A stretch of DNA of 64,000 nucleotides from Dendrolimus kikuchii (lineage: Eukaryota; Arthropoda; Insecta; Lepidoptera; Lasiocampidae): contig CM034392.1 in NCBI GenBank assembly GCA_019925095.2, forward strand, positions 25,176,387 to 25,240,386, read 5' to 3'. The notes beneath the pieces are model-generated. The model did no database searches. It was given only the letters and a program-made list of their open reading frames with translations, and had not been told where the DNA came from. The translations under genes and the position numbers were made by a program. This document shows positions 20,313-31,380 of this stretch, in pieces (within the stretch, counting starts at the first letter, position 1; each line of letters starts with the position of its first letter).

Positions 20313-20859
20313 GACTGTCTATAAAAAGGAGTCAAGAGATGGCACAAAACCATTATTCAAATGTGTTGCCTAAAAGGTTGTGCAATTTATGTTCTTATAG
20401 TGGTAACACCAAAATAAAAAGTCTTCTTGAAAACGCATCGGTGTTGACAATTTCTCTAACAATCTAAAATCCATGTATATCGAATTAATCGCCGAACCAA
20501 GCTTTCTAATTAATGAAGCAGGGATGAAGGTAATACGTTAGGAAGGGATAGGTAGGAAGGATGAAATCAATGGGATAGAAGGGACAGAATAAAGGGGAGG
20601 AGATAGGGCAGTGAAGGGAGAGGGAGAAGTGGGCTAGAGGGATTCCCATTCATCGCACGAAACACGAATAGCTTAAGGCTAATCTGATATCATTTACGCG
20701 GATATTCTGTGAGAGCGTGATATCATACCTATCGAGCAGACACTAAGAATTGTAATCAAGATAATAATGATTCTAGAATGTCTTCACCACGTGTGGTTTA
20801 AAAACGGGGTGGACTGTGAAAGGTGCTGGTCTTTATAAGAGCTTTGTGTGTGACTTACT
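20313..20859. repeat. Spacer with purine-rich repeat
   Basis: About 20520-20700 is purine-rich (gggataggtaggaagg...) followed by cgcacgaaacacgaatagct. Related stretches occur at 21545-21640 and 22545-22675. Non-coding. Confidence 0.45.
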
Positions 20860-21247
20860 TGATTGTTTTCGGCGATTTTCTTTGGGCCGGCCCGTGGTCT
20901 TGGTTTTTCTTAATGGACAATTGAACACACACACACTGGATTTGGGATATTGATGGTTCAGAACGAGGACAAGACACTTTATTACTATATTAATATGTAT
21001 TAAACTTGCGGGAGCGGATGCGAATTGAATATATCAGCGCAAGAGAGGAAAGAAACGCGGGAAATCGAAACTATACAAAATGTCACTGTCAATGACAACT
21101 TAAGTTTTGTTTTTCTTATGCGGTAACAAGGCTTAGGCTTAAACAACGTGGTTTGCAAAGACTTGACTCTTTTTACTTGTAAATTCTTATGACGTCATAA
21201 TTATGTACGCTCGTACAAACGTCAGAGGGCCCTACCGGCGTGTTACA
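20860..21247 (-). mobile_element. Possible solo LTR (uncertain)
   Basis: On the minus strand it starts TGTAACACGCC at 21247, has an AATAAAGTGTC polyadenylation-like signal near 20985 and ends in ...AACAATCA at 20860. No matching partner LTR and no TSD was found, so this rests only on TG/CA ends and the poly(A) signal. Confidence 0.3.
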
Positions 21248-21964
21248 TCCAATGCTGCGGGGTGTCCGGGTCCCAAGGACACCCCTTCTTGTCGAGATGC
21301 ATTAAGGCATCACGGCAGTCATACTTATGATTACGGTCCCATGGTGCTTCATTATCACGCGAAGGGACGCTGGAAGGTTTAGTGGGTAGTCTGACGCTCG
21401 GTGCTTGCAATTCTTTCTATTATCTGAAACTTGTGTGTAGTGTCGGCTTTCAGGAGTCCCACATCTCGGCAACCTCGAGGATATGTGTAAATGTATTGCT
21501 CCAGCGTTAACCAAAAAAGGAATGAAGCCACCGCATTGTCAGTTTTTAGGATGCCTTAGAGGGCATGAGATGGGACGTATGGAATGAAGATGGGTATCAG
21601 GGATGGAATAGGAAAAATGGTATAGGAGGCAGCGGAAGTGGGATGACGTATATTTTTGAGACAATTAATAAAACACTGGATGTCTCACTCCTCTGGAGTG
21701 AGTTAATAGTGGTTCTATTTGACCTTTATGTATCAGAATTTAAAAACATCCTTAACTTCTTATCGTTTCAAAAAAAGTGATAGCTGCAGTTAATGGAAGA
21801 AATCGATGAACAATCATTGTGATTATGGTGAAATTCCAGTGTCACAAAACATTTAACATTGTGCCGGAGAAACGCATGGGAAAAAATCATAAGAAAACTT
21901 ATTGTGCACATTGTTAAAGTTCAATAACGCTATCACAATTTCAGATACTTTGTAGCTGCCACTT
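21248..21964. other. Spacer with a perfect 9-bp hairpin
   Basis: ggggtgtcc and ggacacccc pair around a short loop near 21258-21284. A purine-rich repeat stretch lies at 21545-21640. No coding frame was recognised. Confidence 0.4.
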
Positions 21965-22440
21965 GTGCGGTCTTTTTAATTGCGAAGCTGGCAAACAGGC
22001 AGACGAACCAGCTCATGGAAAGTGGCTACCGTCACCTATGGACGTTTGCAACACCAACGCATTGCCGGCATCTAAGAAATTTTATAACGCCCTTTTTAAA
22101 CGACCCCATGTCGTAGCACAGAGGGAAAACCTCAGCGGGAAGTTCCTTCCAGATCATTGTTGTACGCGGAATAAACGTTCTAGAGATCTGTTGCGTAGTT
22201 AAGCGTGGGAGCTCCAGGAAATGGGGGTGAACATCCCGTCGATAGCGAGCAGTGCGGTTGTAAAAATGAGGCGTTGGCACCAGAACAAACTGATCCACGA
22301 AAGACTCTCCGTTGTACAGGCGGTAAAATACGAAGAGGGACGCAAAATCAGTATGGAATCATCAACTGTACGAACGAGACGGCACTAGATGTAATCGAGA
22401 GGGTCAGTCTGGTAAGCGGGCGCTCCAGCCTATCAGTGTG
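21965..22440 (-). pseudogene. LINE C-terminus plus 3' UTR; proposed partner of R330
   Basis: The minus frame gives PHFLELPRLTTQQISRTFIP and RTTMIWKELPAEVFPLCYD and SFKKGVIKFL, the usual end of an insect LINE polymerase (F-I-P-R-T..W..L-P-A-E-V-F-P, F-K..V..F-L). A stop lies at 22032 after it runs into the 3' UTR. The following 75 bases (about 21970-22050) match the R330 3' tail closely: caacaccaa, ctatggac, tggaaag, caggcagacg. The upstream part is broken by stops. Confidence 0.7.
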
Positions 22441-22683
22441 AAAAGCATTCCATATGCGGCCTAATTTGTGCTTTGCAAAGCAGAAGTTACTGTTGCATAT
22501 AGACATTTGCAATATCATGGGCAAAAGTCAACGCGTTGCTAGGCTTTAGGATGGGTTAGGAGGATGAGATAGAGGGATCGGACAGAAGGAATGGGATATA
22601 GGATTGGAATAGGGAAAGGGAGGAGTAGGGCATCGGAACTATCACACAACACACGAAATACGATTAGCTCAAGATATTAAATA
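22441..22683. repeat. Purine-rich repeat stretch
   Basis: Contains taggatgggttaggaggatg and gaatagggaaagggagg, related to 20520-20700 and 21545-21640. Confidence 0.4.
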
Positions 22684-22801
22684 GATAGATAGACAACACT
22701 TTATTGTACACCAAAAAATAGATAAGCAGAAATAGAAAAATACAAGAGATGGTACAACGGGCGGCATTGTCGCTAAGAAGCGATCTCTTCCAGGCAACCC
22801 T
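22684..22801 (-). repeat. LINE 3' tail block
   Basis: Reverse of the 19201 block: gctaagaagcgatctcttccaggcaac at the right, an AATAAAGTGTTG signal and a (TATC)n tail at the left. Confidence 0.65.
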
Positions 22802-22837
22802 TGGCAGGGATTAATGGATTTTTAATACTTTCGGTGG

Positions 22838-22840
<3 letters not shown>

Positions 22841-22887
<47 letters not shown>
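22841..22887. repeat. (AT)n microsatellite
   Basis: About 23 uninterrupted AT dinucleotides. Confidence 0.95.
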
Positions 22888-22888
<1 letters not shown>

Positions 22889-23334
22889 TACTATATATAC
22901 ATTAACTTTTGTTTTAACGTGAAATCAGAATAGATAAAGATTATATTGGCGTAGTGTCCCATTATTATTGTAACTCCTTTCTTCTTAAAAACTACTTTTT
23001 ACTCGTGTACCCTCAGAAAAATAACTCTCCATAGATAGCAGTAAGGAGAAAAGAATGCTTCATTGACATATCTTTGTCTTACTTATCCAGTATAGGCCAA
23101 CTTAGGAGTTAATGAAACAACAATATCTTTGCAGTTGCTATTTTAGCACGATTTATATGAGAGTTCTCGTTCTGGACGTGTTACTATTGCTTTCTGAGAT
23201 CATTTAAAATTGCACTATGTGCACCGAATCTCTGTTCACTGATGAAAATGTAACTGTAATTATCCATTTTGACCGCGCGCTTACCAGACGGCGCTAGGGT
23301 GATTGTACACGGGCGATACATGGACTAGAGCCTC
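22888..23334. other. Spacer, nothing recognised
   Basis: No repeat partner or coding signal was seen. Confidence 0.4.
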
Positions 23335-23466
23335 CTCTAGAACTGCTGTCTCTACCAGGAGACTGAAAACACTAATTCCGGAACGCAACTCAAGGTTATT
23401 ATTGCAGCACAGAATAGACCAGGGGTGATAACCATCCAGACGGGCAAATACCCTACCACCCGGCAA
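23335..23466 (-). mobile_element. Diverged R330 fragment
   Basis: The middle part only: ctaattccggaacgcaactcaagg, gaccaggggtgataaccatcc, gggcaaataccctaccacc. Much more diverged than the other copies. Confidence 0.7.
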
Positions 23467-23487
23467 AGGCTGGCAGTATGGATGTAA

Positions 23488-23889
23488 TCTATATAATTAT
23501 ATAAAAATCAATTGCTGTTGCTTAGATTCGCTAAAACTTGAGAACGGCTGGACTGATTTGGTTAATTTTAGTTCTGAATTATTTGTGGAAGTCCAGGGAA
23601 GGTTTAAAAAGTGAGTAAATATGAAAAAATGCTTGGAATATAGTAAAAACAACAATTTCGCTTTCCCTTAGAAACTATTCCTACCTGTCAAACATTTGAT
23701 GTTCGTCCCGTCGTTTAGAAATCAATTAAATTTAAAAGTCGTTCAGAAATCGAATCAAATTTGAAAGTGAGGTTTTTTTTTCATGTTTTGGTTTTGAATG
23801 TCGAACGTTTGATGTTCGTCCCGTCGTTCAGAAATCAAGGTTTTTATTTATTGATTCTGAGGCGGTACGAAGTTTGCCGGGTCAGCTAG
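23488..23889 (+). mobile_element. Helitron-like non-autonomous element, uninterrupted reference copy
   Basis: Starts A|TCTATATAATTATATAAA and ends gccgggtcagCTAG. It contains two similar blocks (gtttgatgttcgtcccgtcgtt...cagaaatc), so it has an internal duplication. It corresponds to the PLE-free state of 6812-8013. Confidence 0.65.
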
Positions 23890-24630
23890 CACAGAATAAT
23901 TAAAAATATATTCAAGGTTTTGTCTCAACCATCTTACAGGAACAATAGTTTCTAGTATGACCACATTAACATACAAAGATGTTGACGCTTGCGTAGTTAA
24001 GTGATAACGTAAAAAAATAATAATGATGACTATTAATTAACATATAATAAGTTGAAAAAGTAAAGGTTACCCTTGAAAATAAATCCTGGGATACTCTTAA
24101 CGACTTGAAGCGCTTATCACGCCATCTATTATAGACTAAGTGTTTGACAGTCCGCGAAGGCCAAATGATTCCGTAAAGATAAAAAAGTGAAGATTTCCGT
24201 GATATGCTTACGGAAAAATAAAAATGCATTTAACCGAAAATATATTTATATCTCAAAAAATGCGGATATTCTTCAAAACAATTTGTTTTCTTAGTATTAC
24301 AATTCTTCGACCATGCTTGTAATCGTCATTAGAATTATTGTAGATATGAGTGGATGAAGGGCTTATGTCACAAATGGTAAACATTGAAATTATTGAGAAA
24401 TGGGCAACAATTTTTTTCATTATCATATGATGTAGAACATAATTCATACACCTAGTCATGTCTTTAATGGATCGTCTATCATAAGTTACAGGTTTTCCCA
24501 ACTGACCCCATTGACCTTAACTGATGTCCTCCATGTTCTAAAGTCTCTTTTTTCTTTCACTCTTTGTCAATTATTTGGGGTTCTCCGGCATTCGTTCTCT
24601 GTGTCACATTTACATTTGTATACATCAATC
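23890..24630. other. AT-rich spacer, nothing recognised
   Basis: No repeat partner or coding signal was found. Confidence 0.4.
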
Positions 24631-24950
24631 TTATTTTTTATTTATTTATTGCAGGAGCTCAGCAGACAGGCAGACGGCCCACTCGATGGAAAGCGGTTAC
24701 CATCGCCTATAGACATTTGCAACACCAAAGGTGCTACAAATGCGCTGCTGCTCTCTTAATGGAGACCGGAACCTGATCACTAATACCGGAACACAACTCA
24801 AGGTTGTTATGGCGACATACCTTAGACCAGAGGTGGTAGCTATCCAGGCGGGCAAATGCCCTACCACCTGGCTGTGGGTTGTTTTGTCGCCTCTTACGAC
24901 AGGCCGCCCGGCCGCAGGAAAATGTATTCTTTCTCCGTTCCTGCACGGAT
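24631..24950 (-). mobile_element. R330 retroposon copy
   Basis: Full length, poly-T-rich tail at the left and tgcacggat at the right. It faces another copy at 25173. Confidence 0.88.
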
Positions 24951-25172
24951 AAATCTTGCAGTTTAACATTCTTTTTGTCATGTGACTTTCATCCCTCTTC
25001 ATTACATGCCCACCTTAGTCTTCGTCCTCTCGATTTATCAGTCACGGGTGCAGCCTTCAAAAATTCCCTTATGTCTCCCCCTTGTGTACTCATTTCTCTC
25101 CTTATCTATTCTTGTAACACCACACATCCATCTCGATATACTCACCTCAGCTGAGTAGAGTAGAGTAGTTGT

Positions 25173-25441
25173 AACCGTGCAGGAACGGAGAAAGAATACA
25201 ATTTCCTGCGGCCTGGCGGCGTGTCGTAAGAGACGACTAAACAACCCACAGCCAGGTGGTAGGGCATTTGCTCGACTGGATGGCGACCACCCCTGGTCTA
25301 GAGACCAGGTTCCAGTCTCCCTTAAGACGGCAGCAGCGCATTTGTAGCAACTTTGCTGTTGCAAATGTCCACAGGCGATGGTAACAGCAATCCATTAAGT
25401 GGGCCGTCTGCCTGTCTGCTGATCTCCTGCAATAAAAAAAA
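25173..25441 (+). mobile_element. R330 copy with 45-bp internal deletion and short TSD
   Basis: Runs from accgtgcagg to ctcctgcaataaaaaaaa, but ggtctagag joins directly to accaggttcc. gagtagag stands on both sides (about 25153-25166 and 25442-25449), a likely TSD downstream of the A-tail, which supports retroposition. Confidence 0.85.
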
Positions 25442-25487
25442 AGAGTAGAGACGTTTTAGTTCTATTACTTTATTGGCCTAACGTTTG

Positions 25488-25560
25488 CCGCAAAAAGCTT
25501 AAGGGGTTGCCTATCGGACTTCGCCGGAATGCTCATCTTCTCCAATGACTATATCGCCTA
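25488..25560 (+). pseudogene. LINE RT C-terminal scrap
   Basis: Codons read KLKGLPIGLRRNAHLLQ then a stop, matching KLEWLPISLRRNAHLLN at 17092. It breaks off in T-rich sequence. Confidence 0.6.
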
Positions 25561-26242
25561 TATGTATATATATATTTTTTTATCGCCTTCTCCATCATTG
25601 GTTAAGATAGAGGTCTTTTTTTATTCATTTTTTCTTTTTTATTTTCTTAAATTTATTAACACGGGGAAAGGTAAGGTAAGGGATTCTTTATTTTTATTTC
25701 ATATATTTTTTTCTTTTTTACTTATTTTTTTTTTTTCGAAACAGAACTTATAACTATTACAGGTTTTTACTAATTCTAGTTTTACACTTTGAGCTTACGT
25801 TTTATATATATCTATTTATATGTATATATATTTGGACACGTATGGTCCAAAGTAAAAAGTAGGAAATAATACTTTTTACTTGGACTATTTTCTTTTTTTT
25901 TGGTAAGTACCAAGAAAAGAACATTACCACCAAACATGTTGAAAGAGTTTTAAAATAGATGACAATCTCTTTAGCTAGCTCAGTAGCAAAATAAATTTGC
26001 AGAATAGCAAGGCAGGTCTAAAAATCTTTAGACCATGAAGTCAAAGGTACAATTACTGCATATTTCCCTAGGAAACTCGGATGGTCATCGCTTTCATACT
26101 ACAATGACCGGTAATTACTTCAATTACATAAAAAAGTAACATTGAAGTTTTAAGAGACCTTAGGTGCTAATTTAAGCTAAGCTGCACGTTGTATTTTGTC
26201 CATTTCTTCTTTAATTACTCTAAGTATTGCTTTTTCTTTATG
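25561..26242. other. T-rich spacer, nothing recognised
   Basis: Long T and TA runs to about 25850, then unique sequence. A 74-codon frame here is low-complexity. Confidence 0.4.
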
Positions 26243-26625
26243 TTCAAGGCTTGGCAAATAGGCCTTTAAGCCAGGCGCCGTTGTATTGTAGGCTACAATC
26301 GACGTCATTCAACGGAGTTCTTGTGAAAACTCGAAAGGCCACATTTGGCTATATAGTTCACGTTTCTCGCAAAAACACATAATTACTACTCAAAAACTAT
26401 CAATATCCTACAACTATTGTTCATTTTAGAGTAATTTTACACATTTTTGTAGGCTACAATCCACACCATAACGGAGTTCTTGTGAAAACTCGAAAGGCCA
26501 CATATGGCTATATAGTTCACAATTCTCGCACAGCACAACATCTCGTTTTAACACATTTTTAGAAAATAAAACTGCACAGCACAACATCTCGTTTCTGTTC
26601 CCGCCAAAAACTCCTAAGTATTGCT
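26243..26625 (-). mobile_element. Retroposon family Q, inverted copy with internal duplication
   Basis: Reverse of 10550-10822. The segment with tgtaggctacaatc, ggagttcttgtgaaaactcg and tatatagttcac occurs twice (26292-26365 and 26449-26530), as does gcacagcacaacatctcg. Confidence 0.65.
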
Positions 26626-27362
26626 TGGTGTCACAGAGCACAGAAAATCGCCACGCGCCTATCGCTGCGTTCCACCGGCGCGGCAAATTTCTTCGCTCTG
26701 ACCGAATCTGAATTACGTCACCCGGATTTTATGAGATTTTACCCCTACCCCGTCATTATCACAGCTGGTCACATTTGTGAGACTGCTCCCTCCCTAGTGT
26801 GACGTCACATAATTTGCAATTTAAATCAAGAAATGATTAAATGAAAACAGCAGTTCCGTCATCAGTTTTATTTACATTTCAATTATTTTTTAATAATTAA
26901 ACCAGCAGTGGTTTAATTAACAGATAGAGTTGGAAATACTTTGGAGTTTTTCGTTAATAGTTTAAATTTCGTGTTTTAAAGCTTAAATATATTAGATTTT
27001 GAAATGTGACGTCACGAAAATTAAGACCCCTCCAACCCCTTTGTCACACTTCGTCGACCCTCTCCTCCCCTTAACGTGTGATGTAGTTTATGGATGGCCC
27101 CTAACAGTAAAAAGTTATAGAGTGAGATCCCAGTCACTCCAGACTTACCTTTATATATAAAATTCAGCCTTCCTAAAATGACGTAAGTTCCTACATTTTT
27201 TTTAAAGTGTCTGCCAAAAGTTATGGTCCACAGGAAATGTCTGGAAATTGTATATCTTTGTTTAAAGACTAGCCTTGCTACTTTGACGTAAGTTAGCATG
27301 GTTATTTTCCACCTTTGATAGCTGCTAGCTGAAAAATGACCCCGCTTTCAGCTTAGCGAGTA
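26626..27362. other. Spacer with repeated gtgacgtcac palindromes
   Basis: gtgacgtcac occurs at about 26799 and 27006, each next to C-rich stretches (ctccctccctag; ccctccaacccc) and close to cacacttcg/tcacatttg. This looks like the remains of a palindrome-bearing non-autonomous element but no TSD was found. Confidence 0.35.
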
Positions 27363-27671
27363 TTTTTTTATTGCACGAGATCAGCAGACAGGCAGACGGC
27401 CCACTTGATGGAAAGCGGTTACCATCGCCTAGGAACATATGCAACACCAAAGGTGCTAGAAATGCGCTGCTGCTCTCTTAAGGGAGACTGGAACCGGTCA
27501 CTAATGCCGGAACACAACTGAAGGTTGTTACGGCGTCATACTCTAAATCATCGGTAGTAGCCATCCAGTCGGGCAAATGCCCTACCACCTGGCTGTGGGT
27601 TGTTAAGTCGCCTCATACGCCAAGCCGCCCGGCCGCAGGAAATTGTATTCTTTCTCCGTTCCTGCATGGAT
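27363..27671 (-). mobile_element. R330 retroposon copy
   Basis: Full length with a few substitutions (tgcacgag, tgcatggat at the ends). Confidence 0.87.
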
Positions 27672-28083
27672 AAAATCCATGTAAAAAATGTATCCATTCC
27701 TTTCTAAGTTTATGTTAAACTACCGATCCTAAAGATTTCATCTTTCCTAAAATCACATAAGTCTGGGATGCCCGGGATCTAGGACTATTATCTATCTATC
27801 TATAACTGTACATACCTTATGCTAGTTTTCTTGTATCATGTACCAAGAAATACAGTTAGCGTGTTATAAACTATAATCAGAATTGTATTTACACTAGAAA
27901 CATTGTGGGAAATTGCGATACTTAATTGTTCAGGTTCATTGTCGCGCATGCGTACCGTTAAGACAGACGTAAATTGACGCTGTAAACGGAGAATGGGTTA
28001 AGAATTTATACTATGATAACATTGTAGTATACGATATTGCGGTAACTCTAGGACGAAGGTATTAAAGATTCATTCAATTGGTA
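27672..28083. other. Spacer, nothing recognised
   Basis: No repeat partner or coding signal was seen. Confidence 0.4.
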
Positions 28084-28278
28084 CATACATACATACATAA
28101 GTTCACGCCAGTTCCCTTGCGGGGTAGGCACGAACAACAGAGTGCCATTTAGGCTTATTCTTACACACCTCACTTGCCTCTTTGACATTTATAACTCTTG
28201 TCATGCAAGCTCGTCTGTTCTTAAGGCTCCTGACATCACCTTCTGCTAGTACACGATCAATTTGATCATGGAAGGTGT
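28084..28278 (-). mobile_element. RTE-A LINE, last 60 codons
   Basis: (TACA)n at the left, then the reversed ...YPARELA-stop end and back to the HDQIDR region, where the copy is truncated next to a perfect hairpin. Confidence 0.8.
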
Positions 28279-28280
28279 GT

Positions 28281-28320
28281 GCCAGTATTCCAACCTAATG
28301 GTATAGGTTGGAATACTGGC
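28281..28320. repeat. Perfect 17-bp hairpin at an RTE-A truncation point
   Basis: gccagtattccaaccta (28281-28297) and its exact reverse complement (28304-28320) enclose the 6-base loop atggta. Confidence 0.9.
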
Positions 28321-28378
28321 TACGAGCATAATGGTTTTCCTGGTCTTATGAACAATAATATTTTTAATATATATAATA

Positions 28379-29131
28379 CTATCTGTGCCCGCGAGGTCGT
28401 CCGCGTGGAATTTGCTTTCAAAACCCTCCGATTTTGAAACATTCTTCATTGGTGCTCCGCTCCTATTGGTCTTAGCGTGATGATATATAGCCTATAGCCT
28501 TCCTCGATAAGTGGGCTATCCAACACTGAAAGAATTTTTCAAATCAGACCAGTAGTTCCTGAGATTAGCGCGTAGTATATTTAGCTACATTACTAATATT
28601 TACATTTTAAATATCGCGATAACTTTTGAATGAAACGTCCGAATTGAATAATTCAAAAAGTTCTAGAAAGGTATTGAATTCGTCTTGAATATGAAGTATT
28701 TATTTCGATAAGGATTAATACCAAGGTAGAAAATAAAGAGTTTTTTAAGCGATGGCACTTTAATTATTTAAAAAAATAAAAGAAAACACTTATTGTGCGA
28801 TAACTACAATAGTGAGACATATGGTTACGCAATATTTTTTGTAGACAATTATATGTTCTGCAAAGTGGTAGTACATTGTTTGGTTCTATAATCAATAGTT
28901 TTCGCAGCGCACGCCGTGTAAGGATTTTTTCGGGTCATTTTTTTACACCTTGGGTTACATTATTGGAGTTTTAGTAAGGATCCCTAATTTTTTTGAAAAT
29001 ATAATATAGCCTATAGCATTCCTCAATAAATATAATATTCAACACTGAAAGAATTTTTCAAATCGGGCCAGCGGTTCCTGAGATTAGCGCGTTTAAACAA
29101 ACAAACTCTTCAGCTTTATAATATTAGTATA
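28379..29131 (-). mobile_element. Helitron-like element or two joined copies
   Basis: The left end ctatctgtgcccgcgagg and the right end ttataatattagtataga|T are Helitron-type borders on the minus strand. The block gcctatagc.ttcctc, acactgaaagaatttttcaaatc, cctgagattagcgcg occurs twice (28490-28572 and 29012-29095), so either one large or two nested elements are present. Confidence 0.55.
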
Positions 29132-29475
29132 GATTAAAATGGGTTCCCATAAAAATTATGTTAATTATTTGAAATAATTAACTTAATTTTTAAAACTATT
29201 GTTATCCCATGTTAGTGATCAGACACCTGTTCCGTCTTTGAGGCCGGCAGCATATTAGTAGCTCTGGCCTTGTAGGCAATAGTCATTAGAACTAAACGAA
29301 TAGAATAGAAAATGTACAGGAGTGACACATCATTAAGCTAAGTACTACTAAAGCTAATTGTCTATAGGGCCTGGTGTTGCAAATGTCCATAGGAGTCGGT
29401 AACCGCTTTTCACGAGGTGGGCTGTCAGCCTATCCGTCTACTGTATTCTAGCAACAAAAAGAAATCAATTAGTAG
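29132..29475. other. Spacer with an R330 3' fragment
   Basis: 29370-29458 is a diverged plus-strand R330 3' end (tggtgttgcaaatgtccatagg ... ctagcaacaaaaa). The rest is unrecognised. Confidence 0.55.
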
Positions 29476-30007
29476 TGTGGCGTGTGATGGTGAAACGATC
29501 TAGTTGGTTTAAGAAGTTTTAGAAGCATGTAGAAGATTCTGGAAGATAAAGACAAGGACAGATACATTTTCAAAAGGGATACATAGTAAATAAAAGAATA
29601 ACGAAAAGAAGATCGAGATTATGGGTTCCAGAAGATTCTTCTAGGTATATAAGCAGCGTAAGGCGCGTCTACCAAGTAGTTCAGTTCAAGATAGCGAAGC
29701 AACAAGTGCGATACGAAAGAGTTGGAAGAGAAGTTTAATAGAAGACAGTGACGAGTTTAGTGGGCAGTTCAGTGAAGGAGGATTGTAGCGTAGTTTAAGA
29801 GGAGATCCAGAAGCGATCTACACATGGTAAATTCGGAGGTAAGCACTGTAGTAGCAGGGAGTGGTCTACGCAATATCGACGAAGGTATTGTGAGCGAGAC
29901 ATCGTATCGTCGGGACAGTGCGTGTAGGGAAGTTAATAAAAGTGTTTAGTTAAAAGAATAGGTGTTTTCTTTCAATCCTAAGTGCCTACCCCCGCTCGCA
30001 CGTAACA
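29476..30007 (+). mobile_element. Solo LTR of an LTR retrotransposon
   Basis: 532 bp beginning TGTGGCGTG and ending CGTAACA, with the TG...CA rule satisfied. A TATATAAG box at 29646 lies 35 bases before a TCAGT arthropod initiator at 29681, and an AATAAAAG signal sits near 29936: a U3-R-U5 order. Flanks gtag/atag are a weak 4-bp TSD. No internal region or second LTR is present. Confidence 0.6.
29646..29685 (+). promoter_or_regulatory. LTR core promoter: TATA box and initiator
   Basis: TATATAAG at 29646-29653 and TCAGT at 29681-29685 are placed as in arthropod RNA polymerase II promoters. It would start transcription inside the solo LTR and could drive flanking sequence. Confidence 0.5.
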
Positions 30008-30214
30008 ATAGTAACCAGGAAACATGTGAAAATAGAAGTTTATAGTTTGTTATCGCGTATCGATTCCTGTTTGCATTCCGCGACGTATCGTAAAATCTTT
30101 ACAATGGTCCCGATTACCTGAGATTATCGGTAATTTTGTTATGTGAATTCTAGAGCTTATAGTATAGGATAATAAAAAATATAGAAAGAAAGAATATACT
30201 GTGTATATAATATC

Positions 30215-30920
30215 TGTGCAGGAACGAAGAAAGAATACAATTTCCTGCGGCCGGGCGGCCTGTCGTAAGAGGCGACTTAACAACCCACAGCCAGGCACGC
30301 ACACTCCACAAACAAACCAAGATACACAAAGAGCCTAAAAATTAATAACTCAGGCACAGAAAAGAAAAAAACAACACACATGGCACTAGATAGGACTATA
30401 TATAAGTATAGATATTAGGCCAACACTGCACATGCACTTCCTCACAACACCAGCATGTAACAGATACACTCTACATTAGTTATAAGATTAGTATTAAAAT
30501 TAGAATAAATTAATATAACAAGTTATTATTAAGGTACACCAAAACAGAATAATTACTACATATAATGTCACATACACTAACAAAAATAGACAATAAGCGT
30601 GTACGGAGTCTCAAATTTTTCATAGAAATTAAGTATTAAAAAAGGGTACGGAACTCGAGTCCGTAGAGATATATATAATAATAATTTTAAAAAAACCCAC
30701 AGCTAGATGGTAGGGCATTTGCCCGACTGGATGGCTACCATCGATGATCTAGAGTATGTCGCCGTAACAACCTTGAGTTGTGTTCCGGCATTAGTGACCA
30801 GCTTCCAGTCTTCCTTAAGGGAGTAGCAGCGCATTTGTAGCAACTTTGGTGTTGCAAATGTCCATAGGCGATGGTAACAACTTTCCATCAGGTGGGCTCG
30901 TCTGCTGAACTCATGCAATA
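30215..30920 (+). mobile_element. R330 copy split by a later retroposon
   Basis: The first 80 bases lie at 30215-30294; the rest resumes at 30694 and ends ctcatgcaataaaaaaa at about 30920. The break contains a 399-bp insert. Confidence 0.85.
30282..30706 (+). mobile_element. Retroposon family U inserted in R330, 13-bp TSD
   Basis: aacccacagccag (30282-30294) and aacccacagctag (30694-30706) flank the insert at 30295-30693. It shares acagatacactctacatta, gtacacca.aaca, cggaactcgagtccgtagag and an A-rich tail with 55979-56214 and 62115-62175. Probably a LINE 3' UTR; non-coding. Confidence 0.8.
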
Positions 30921-31380
30921 AAAAAAGCATTCACTAAATTTATTGATTAAACTTGTTCTTAAAACAATAACCTTGTGTTCTTAACTTCTTATATTACAAC
31001 GGAAATATGCGGCTGACATCATAAAGGTAACAATACTAATATATTTCCATTTTTCAAAATATTCAAATTAAACCTTAACGCCCTGTGAAATAAGTATAAT
31101 ATTGTTGTTATGATATTGGTATTACTGTACGTCCGGTGCACATGCGCGTGCGCGGATGTGGTGTAGGCAACATAATAAAACCATAAAACGATGGTCGATA
31201 GCCTTTGAAATGTTACGTAAGAAATTTTCATGGTGCTATTTACGTGGGTTGTAAATTGTATATCTAAAATTGAATTAGCCCCGCTTGGTTGCGCTGGAGT
31301 TGAATGTTGAGTCTTGATATTACTGACCAACATTCTTTTCACGGTGATGTTACGAGGTCACGAAGATCACAAAGCCGCTG
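30921..31380. other. Spacer, nothing recognised
   Basis: AT-rich; a 107-codon minus-strand frame has no recognisable domain. Confidence 0.4.
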
